From the NCBI GenBank assembly GCA_020205615.1, contig CM035164.1, positions 3,499,501-3,563,500 of the forward strand: a stretch of 64,000 nucleotides of DNA. Direction: 5' to 3'. A model generated the notes under the pieces. The model was not told the DNA's origin and did no database searches. It saw only the letters and a list, made by a program, of their open reading frames with translations. The DNA is from Panax quinquefolius (Eukaryota; Streptophyta; Magnoliopsida; Apiales; Araliaceae). The translations under genes and the position numbers were made by a program. How positions within the stretch are numbered: the stretch's first letter is position 1; each line of letters starts with the position of its first letter. This document shows, one piece after another, positions 56,333 to 64,000 of the stretch.

Positions 56333-58912
56333 TGTAAGACCCCAACTTTTTATAAATAAAATCGAATTTCCTCTAATTATTATTGTGAATAATAAGATGT
56401 TAATTTGATATAATGCTTTGGTTATAGGTGAAATGTGCAAATTTTGTAAAATAAGCAAGTGGTAATAAAATATTCGGAGAATATTCATTTTGTCGTGGAA
56501 TATTCTTGTTGTCGGGGAATATTTGTACGATGGCACAGCCATTTGTGGATCCCATAACGAAAAACGGTCGGATGAAGAAAACGACAAGTTTGAGTTTTTA
56601 TAAATAACGACATAATGGTTACTGAATTAACAATTGTTGGAATACCGATGGTTAAAATACTGATGTCTGGCGTGGTTGCAGACAAAGATGGCGCGATATT
56701 GCACAATATTTTTGAATTATTGATTCTTAGGTAAAAGAAGCAATACTCGATAATTATTACGATAATTCTTTATTCAATATTTTATTTTATTGATTCAATA
56801 ATTGCTACGTTGATATTTTATATTATTGTTGTTTCAATAATTGTCACTGCACAGTATCTCCATTATCAGATCAATAATTCATATTATTTGAATAATATTA
56901 TTAGATAGCATTATTGGCAATGTCTAAGGAAGTTCTGTTTAGGAAAGGGGTTTGATCACCTAATTGTGCGCTAATAAGGAGAAATCCTTATCGGAAAGCC
57001 CCCTCTTTCCTCGAAACGATCTAGTTGTCATAATTGTGATTCTGTAATATTATTTATGAATAATTAATTATTGATTTATATGATAAGGAAATATTTATTT
57101 TATGTGGATATAAATAATGGATATTTTATGTGGATATAAATGAAGGGATAAATGATGAGGTGTTTTATCAGTATTTTGTAAGAATAGAGGTTTTGAAAAT
57201 CATCCGTATATGGATTTCAGACATTTTTTGTTTGAAATTTGGAAAAACTTAAACTTACAAAGTTGTAGAGAATTTAATTTCTTATGAAATAGACATAAAA
57301 TTCGTATTTTTCTGATAAAAGGGCTATTTATTATGAATTATTAAAGTTTCAGAAATTAAATAATTTTATTAAAATTATGGGTGGAACCCACTTTTGCTTT
57401 TGAAAACACGTGCTGAAATTTTTTGTTCAAATGAGGTGGGCTGGTATTGGTTGGTGGGCATGCGTAGAAGTGAAGAAAAATAATAATATTATTTTATTAA
57501 TTTAGTCTCCTTTGACGTTCTAGCATTTTCCTATAAATAGGGTGTTTAGTTAGAATTGAAAATCACACCAGAAACAAGTTTTCTCTCTCTATATATATTA
57601 TCGAGCATATTTTATGAGTATATAGATACTTTGAGAGTTGTTATTCAGTGCAAGTTTCTTTCAGTACTATATCCAATATTCCAGTCAGAAGTACTGTTCT
57701 TTTGAGGTAAGAGATGTTATTTTCTTCGTAAATGATGTTATTCTTTCAATATCATTATACAAAAATATTGATATGAATTTTATTATGAAAATTTTATATT
57801 TTCATGTTGAGGTTATTATTCACGTATACGGCACTATTCACTTATACGAAACTATTCACGAATACGGTACTATTCACGAGTGCTATTCACAAAGTATGAG
57901 TTTTCTTGTAGAATTTCTACCTTTTTGTGTCAGGATTACTATTCACGAATATGACACTATTCACGGAAAAAAATGAAATTTTCTTTTCTTTGTCCAAGTT
58001 GTCTATTATGGTTACTATCTTTGATTGTATCCATGTTTTGATCTTCATTCTTGAATTTTGCTCCACAATTGATTATTATAAGGTATTTTTTAACTTTGAT
58101 AAACTAAAGTACGAATACCTAATCTTTGATCTTTTATCTCACTGGATTCATTTTCTTTAAGATATTTTTCATCATCCTCAGTCCTAAATGATGATATTAC
58201 TGAATATCTTTGGCATGTAGTGCAAAGATGAATGATTAACTGATGAATATCTTTGGCCCGTAGTGCAAAGATGAACAGTGTTGAGATGAACATGACCCAA
58301 CTGGTGATACAAATGAATATCTTTGACCTGTAGTGCAAAGATGAATATTTGATTCAAGATGTATATTTATTGATGTTATAGGGATAAAATATTGATGATG
58401 GACTTTTAAATCTTAGAAGATATTAGAATTCATTCTCTACTTGACTCTTCTAATGGATTGATATTTTCGCCGTAGTTGTTGATCTAAAACTTGTTGTCTA
58501 TTATATTTTATCAGATTTTTTTCCTGCTGAAGACTAATGATAATTTGTTGTATATTATCTTAGTCATAATATTATTTACTGGGCTAGTTGAGCTCATCCT
58601 TTTCCTTTTTGTTCCATTTTTTCTTCTCAGGAGGTAAGAACTTAACAGGAACTAGCCGGGGTATGGAGTGATGATTCTAGAAAGTTGTTTTATCAGTCCT
58701 TACTATTTTCGTAAAATAGTGTATCAATAATTGTAATGAGGACTCCTTTTGAGTTTGAATACTGTCTATTAGAAAATATTTGTATTTAAACTCATAGTAT
58801 ATGTGTTGTCGTATTTTGCACAACAATTGTATTAATGAAGTTGTATTTATTTTTGTACCATGTATTTGGCGACTCAGAATGGGTGATGTATACCTATTTT
58901 GGGGGCGTCACA
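56333..58912 (+). repeat. G4 3' LTR (uninterrupted)
   Basis: 2,580 bp. It shows the empty-site order for the C1 insertion (GATTCAAGATGTATATTTAT near 58352-58371). U3 module 56910-57030, TATA 57531-57540, CTATTCACG array 57808-57970, hairpin repeats 58204, 58247 and 58316, U5 inverted repeats about 58695-58800. Confidence 0.94.
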
Positions 58913-58917
58913 ATAAG
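58913..58917. repeat. G4 target duplication, right copy (ATAAG)
   Basis: Matches 23257-23261 exactly. Confidence 0.93.
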
Positions 58918-58984
58918 TGTTAGTAGCTCATATTCTATACGTATTTTTTGAGGTTTTTTTTATTAATTTATTTCATCTTGTTTA

Positions 58985-59010
58985 ACGCGCATGCGCGTGC
59001 GCGCACACAT

Positions 59011-59047
<37 letters not shown>
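58985..59047. repeat. Compound microsatellite (CGCGCATG / CA / TA)
   Basis: An alternating purine-pyrimidine tract: ACGCGCATGCGCGTGCGCGC, then about ten CA units and about nine TA units. It lies in the non-element flank of G4. Confidence 0.9.
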
Positions 59048-60276
59048 ATCATGTACATATAGAACTATATTCTACCCTGTTTGATTATAGACTTTTATTC
59101 TAGTTTGGCTCACTAGAGTCACTAAGTGAACAAAATGGTCAGACCTAAGGTGCAAGAACTGAATTTAAACATAATTATTTCATTTAAATTCGGACTCCAT
59201 TACAAACGGTTCTTCAAATGCTCATTTGTCTCCAATTCTTCAAGTAATTATAACTAATCATATTACATAAATAATTTACAATAAATAGAAATCTTGATCA
59301 GCAGTCAAGGGGAAGTACATAGGAGGGAGATAGAAATTACATCAGGAAAAACTAGAGAATACGAGGTACGCAAACCCTATTTATAAAACCCAATCATTCA
59401 TGAATCCAACTAAAATAAAATACAATCATATTGGTCAATAGTCCATAATCAATCCCATTTATTATCATACATATCACTAGATGCATCAATAAATAATATT
59501 CATCTCATGAATAATAAATTCATTTTATATATGCATCAATATCATTTAATGGACAAAAGTTTGCTAAAATTTAGTTTTGAAACAAAATAAACTCTTTTAT
59601 TTTAATTAAAAACCAAACAAAATCAAAATTAAATAAATCAATTAAATAAAATAAAAATCTTTATTTTAAACTTTTATCAATTAAATAAATCATTTATTTC
59701 TATTGAATAAACAAAAAATTTCAAATTCTGGATAGTGGCGGGACAGTGCCCAAAATGAACTTGGAAGCAGCGCAGCCGCGTTGCAAGTCTAGAATCATTT
59801 TTCTAGAGACGAGTGGGTCGTGTAGTTGAAACAAATTTTTTTTCTTTACCTAGAAAATTCGATCCAATTGCATACCATACATATATGAAATCATCAAAAT
59901 CGATAATTGACACAAAGTTAGGCTCCAAAACCACTGTTAGGTTTGTATGTTACGCATACATGCAATCAAATTACAAAAAATTAGTGGAAGCGATATAAAA
60001 TGGATTTTAAAATTTTTATACAAACCATCACCATGATCATACTTTGTGTTCAATTATCAATCAATAGAAAAGAGATGGAGAATCAGATTCATACCCTTGT
60101 AAAAACGAGCTTCTTCAAGTACGAGTTCACCTCTAATTCCTTTAACATTCTCAATGGATTCAATGGGTTGGATTCCTTTCTTTGATCAACGTTAGACACC
60201 CAAACGTTTGGTCTGTAGAGGTGATCCACCAAGAAAGAATAGTTATTCAAGAAGATGGGTGTTTGACAAAACCCTA
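59048..60276. other. Spacer with possible old copia LTR/primer-site relic
   Basis: Mostly AT-rich, no coding frame. Around 59915-59940, GGCTCCAAAACCACTGTTAGG resembles the reverse complement of an initiator-Met primer site next to a TGTTAGG LTR end, as in many copia elements read antisense. If so, 59930-60276 would be the end of a copia LTR cut by G7. Only a suggestion. Confidence 0.35.
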
Positions 60277-61376
60277 TGTAAGACCCCAATTTTTTAATAA
60301 AAATAAATTTTCTATAAATATCATTTTTGAATATTATGGAATGAATTTGATATAATGTTATAGTTGTGGGTAATATTTACAAATTTTGCAAAGTATACAA
60401 GTTGTCATATTATATTCGATTGGTCGAAAAATATTCTTTTTGTCAGGGAATATTCGTACGACGGTACAATCATTGGTGGACCCCACAACGGAATTATTGT
60501 CGGATTGAGAAAATGACAAAAATATTTTATAAAAATAACGGCGGAAGTTTTACCGTTAATACTGTTGAACTACTCGGTAGTAAAACTACAGTAATACGCG
60601 TGGTTGCATAGTAGCACACTGTATTGATTATTGATGCTTACGTGAGAAGTCATTAAGTTTTATTCAATTATTGTCGATATTTTATATATTATTAAATCAA
60701 TAATTGAGATAACAAAGTTATTGATATTATTATTTGCAATATTAACGATGTCTAGAAGTTCTGCCAAGGAGAGATTTGGTCACCTAATTGTGCGCCAATA
60801 GGGAGAAACCCTTATTGGAAAGCCCCCTCTTTCTTGGGAACGACCTGGTCGATTAATATTGTGAATTATAATAAAGATAATAAATGTTATTAAAATTATT
60901 AAGGTGATTTTTATGAAGTTTTGCTTATTTTATGGACGCCCATTTACCCATTTTTTTCAAAGTAATCGGTAGATATATATATATATATGTTTGGTTGGGG
61001 CCACTAGTGGAGGATTTTGGTGGAGAAATTTTCAACCGTGAATGGGGGGAGTGGTGAAGTGTGGGTGTGTGAGAATAGTAAATATTTATATATATTAAAT
61101 GTGGGTGAGTGGGTTGTGGTGAGTGTGAATAATAGGTTTATATATATTAAATGTGGGTGAGTGGGTTGTGGTGGAGGATGAAGTTTGGCATGATATGTGA
61201 TATGATTTTCAAGCTTGCACCTTATTGGTTGAACAAACCAATAATGCTATCAAACATGTGCATAAAGCCATTTTCTCAAACTTGGCGTGTACTAGTTTTT
61301 TTTCTCTTTCTTCTAATTGGCCAGCACCTTGACAAATGATGCATGGGTGGTAGAATTTTTCTAATATAGCATGTGT

Positions 61377-61419
<43 letters not shown>

Positions 61420-63010
61420 AAAAAAATTGATTTTGAAAATCTAGCGTATGATTTCAGCCAGTGAATTACACAGTGCCTTTCCATTCTCCTATAAATAGAA
61501 GCTCATTCCTTCATTATTTCTTAAGAATTCACTGAAACTCTAGAGAGAGAAATTATAGAGAAAATATAGAAAAGTATTCTGCTACTTCCCTACTCTTATA
61601 TCCAGTTTTTTTTTACGGTAAGGGGTATTATTTCTTTTGTATTCATGAAGAGAACTTCTGTTATTACATTATTTATTATTCGGTTGGAATAACCTGTATA
61701 CGCGGGCTACCCTATACTTGGTGAAATTCTTACATTATTCAATTCGTTATTATTTTGTTGGAATATCACGTGTGTATGCGTTTCGTCGGACTGATTTCGT
61801 CTTTATTATTACATTGCTGAATATCCACGTGCATGCGTTTTTACCGGACTGATTCCGCCTTTATTATTCTCTGTTGGAACATCCTGCCGGTTGCAAATTT
61901 AAATGCGACACGTTCCGTTATTTAGTATTCTGTTGGAATAACTTTGTCTACATCTGAAGTATCGCATGCATGGTGATTTCTTTTGTTATTCCATTCTTTA
62001 TTATACTCAGTTGGTTAAAGTTTTAACTTCTATACTCCATGAAATTAGTAGAATATCCTTGATATTTGCGCTACATCCAGTATTTTTCATGGAAATATTC
62101 TTCTGAGCATTCTTGAATTTTATTCTACAAAGAAGTATCATGTTGACAATTTGGACGTTATTGGTTCCTGGACAAATTAATTCTTGAACTTGTTTAATTG
62201 AATTCGTATATCATTGTCATCATCCTCATGTTTATGTTATGTTGAAAGTCATCTGTGGCCTATAGTGCATAGATAGACTTGGTATGATTATGACCAAGGA
62301 TTATTCGGTGTAATCATGACCATAATGTTACAAATGATGTGGTAAAAGTCCTCATTGGCCCGTAGTGCATTGATGGACAGTTGTTGGCATGATCATGACC
62401 ATTGATGAATACACGAATATCCTTGGCCCGTAGTGCATGGATAATTTGAGGTCGTGATACTAATGAATATCCTTGGCCGTAGTGCAGGGATGATGTGGAT
62501 TATTTATTAAGCTGAGTCTCAGCGATAATAGTGATGAAAAACCTTTTAAATCATAAAAGATAGTAGATTTTATTCTCTACTTGACTCTTTTAATGGATTG
62601 CTTGTTTCGCTGCAGTTAAACTTGATATCTATTGTATTTTATCAGTTTAACATTGTTGAAGACTAATGATAATTTATTCTGCATTTTCTTAGTCATAATA
62701 TTTCTTACTGTGCTAGTTGAGCTCACCCTTTCTTTCACTGTTCTCTTCAGGAAATGAGAATATAGCTGGGACGAGTCGGGGAACGGAGTGATGGATCAGA
62801 TGATAGTATTAGTAGTCCTCACTATTGTGTTAAATAGTGTGACAATAAATGTTATGAGGACTTATTATGAAAGTGGATATTGTCTAGAAGACAGTATTTG
62901 TATTGAAACTCACAGCTCTCTTGTTGTATATTAAAGATTGTATTTGTATTTTGTACCATGTATTTGGCGACTCGGAATAGGTGATGTATACCTATTTTGG
63001 GGCGTCCACA
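60277..63010 (+). repeat. G7 5' LTR
   Basis: 2,734 bp, TGTAAGACCCC...GGCGTCCACA. U3 module at 60748-60860. A U3 insert not seen in the other LTRs (about 60970-61440) carries two copies of TATATATTAAATGTGGGTGA and a (TA)n tract (61380-61415). TATA 61489-61498, GGAATA array 61640-62000, hairpin repeats at 62246, 62349, 62417 and 62467, U5 inverted repeats about 62815-62915. Confidence 0.9.
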
Positions 63011-63197
63011 ATTAATATCAAAGCTTAGGGATATGATCCCCGATCGAGATGTGAGACAAAGAACTAGGAGGGGAGAGATGGGGAATTCCTTCGTTAGTAT
63101 GACCTACCTAAGTTATTTGGTATTTAATTGGTCGGTCAGAGTATAGGAATAATATATGATATGATACCTAACCCTTGTTTTGTGGAAGTATCTGAAA

Positions 63198-64000
63198 ATG
63201 ACATGCGAGAATTTTGAGAATAGCAATGGAGCACAGGAGACCGTTGAGTCTCCACATATCAATAATCATGAGAATGTGCATAAGGAAGGCGACAATCCTC
63301 ATGCAAACAACAACACTGACCAAATGATGAATGATGGAATGTTCAGAGGCTTTATGCAATTCATGCAACATCAGGAGAGAGCGGCTCCTGTCCAAAATGT
63401 AGGTGGAAACACTGGAAACTCTCGGACGGTCACCACTAAAAAGTTCAAGGAGCTGGGACCACCAGAGTTTAATTGAGAGCCAAAACCACTTAAGGCGGAA
63501 GCATGGATAAAGCAAATCACCAAGATATTTGATGTCTTGGGATGCTCCGAAGAGAAAAAAGTTCCCTTTGCCACCTTTATGTTGCGAGGAGAGGCAGATT
63601 ACTGGTGGGAATCGGTAAAGCGTACTCAACCTGCCGCACTGAAGATGACTTGGGAGAAGTTCCAAGAATTGTTCAACAACAAGTACTTTCCCGAAAGTAT
63701 TCGTCATAAGAAAGAAGTAGAATTCATCAAGCTGGAGCAAAACAACATGACCGTATCGCAGTACGAAACCAAGTTTGACGAGTTGCCCCGGTTTGCGTCC
63801 CATTTGGTTGATAATAAGGAAAGAATGACGCGAATATTTTTAAGAGGTTTGAAACCGGAGATACGTCAATATCTTATTTCTCATAAACTGTGTTTGTATT
63901 CAGATGTTGTAAATAGGGCTCAGTTATTGGAGCGCGATAACGAGTCAACACAATTAAAAGAGAGCAGCCGACAAAATGATAATATCAGTGAGAGCAGTCA
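63198..64000 (+). pseudogene. G7 gag, 5' part
   Basis: The ATG at 63198 (MTCENFENSNGAQETVESP) follows the usual leader. It has the N-terminal Asn-rich part and then a TGA at 63474-63476 inside the conserved ELGPPEF region. The same frame continues with the capsid (IKQITKIFDVLGCSEEKK, YWWESVKRTQPAA, FNNKYFPESIRHKKEVEF, FLRGLKPEIRQYLISHKLC) to the window end without another stop that I can see. Apart from that stop it is one of the cleanest gag copies. Confidence 0.88.

Larger units (their letters stand above)
23262..58912 (+). mobile_element. G4: outer Ty3/gypsy element of a three-level nest
   Basis: The 5' LTR (23262-25271 plus 49052-49594) and 3' LTR (56333-58912) both read TGTAAGACCCCAAC...GGCGTCA(C/T)A, and ATAAG duplications flank the whole. 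Total span is 35.65 kb because C1, and G5 within C1, sit in the 5' LTR and G6 interrupts pol. Own sequence is about 7.8 kb. Gag is present, but protease is cut, the RT core is deleted and most of integrase is missing. Confidence 0.93.
60277..64000 (+). mobile_element. G7: Ty3/gypsy element, 5' part, runs off the window
   Basis: 5' LTR 60277-63010, degenerate primer site at 63012-63024 (TTAATATCAAAGC) and gag from 63198. The bases before it (CCCTA, 60272-60276) would be the target duplication; the right copy is outside the window. Confidence 0.88.

Noticed and set aside
60748..60860. tRNA- or SINE-like gene in the U3 hairpin module
   Set aside because: The stems do not form a cloverleaf and no A/B box pair with proper spacing is visible.

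Overview
This window is repeat-rich nuclear DNA from a flowering plant, probably a eudicot; the species cannot be named from the sequence. I see no host gene. At least seven Ty3/gypsy elements or fragments are present. They are chromoviruses that look like the Tekay/Del clade: initiator-Met primer site, gag-PR-RT-RNaseH-integrase order, GPY/F module and C-terminal chromodomain. There is also one very large Ty1/copia element of Sirevirus type, a hAT-type MITE, pieces of hAT, mariner-like and CACTA transposons, and short unassigned spacers. All recognised coding regions are broken.

Layout (G = gypsy, C = copia). G0: 1-276, the end of a plus-strand LTR that entered the 3' LTR of G1. G1 (minus): 277-7304 plus 17431-18473, with a hAT MITE in its integrase. 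G2 (minus): 7305-17425, complete, inserted beside the TATA box of G1's 5' LTR with TSD GAAAG. G3 (plus): 19201-22331, LTR-gag-LTR remnant with DNA-transposon debris. G4 (plus): 23262-58912, TSD ATAAG, the outer shell of a three-level nest. C1 (minus): 25272-49046, TSD ATGTA, sits in G4's 5' LTR. G5 (plus): 39250-48281, TSD CTGCT, a non-autonomous LTR element, sits in C1's 5' LTR. G6: 51124-55185, an inverted LTR-gag fragment inside G4. G7 (plus): 60277 to beyond the window end.

The gypsy LTRs (about 2.55-2.87 kb) fall into two related families. Family A (G2, G4) carries CTATTCACG-type arrays after its TATA box. Family B (G1, G5, G6, G7, probably G3) carries TTATTATT/GGAATA arrays. Both families carry a repeated hairpin with a GGCCCGTAGTG-like loop whose stem changes between copies in a compensating way, and both carry two strong inverted repeats just before the primer site.

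Most notable: (i) repeated, covarying hairpins in the transcribed part of the LTRs; (ii) C1 carries an extra open frame of about 1,050 codons after pol, whose start region is tandemly triplicated; (iii) a short CTACGAT/ATCGTAG motif recurs throughout C1 in both coding and non-coding parts; (iv) G5 replaces the gag capsid with an acidic, helical frame; (v) paired LTRs and tandem copies differ mainly at CAG/CTG sites. Point (v) suggests a methylation-linked consensus artefact, so many frameshifts, and LTR-based ages, should be treated with caution.
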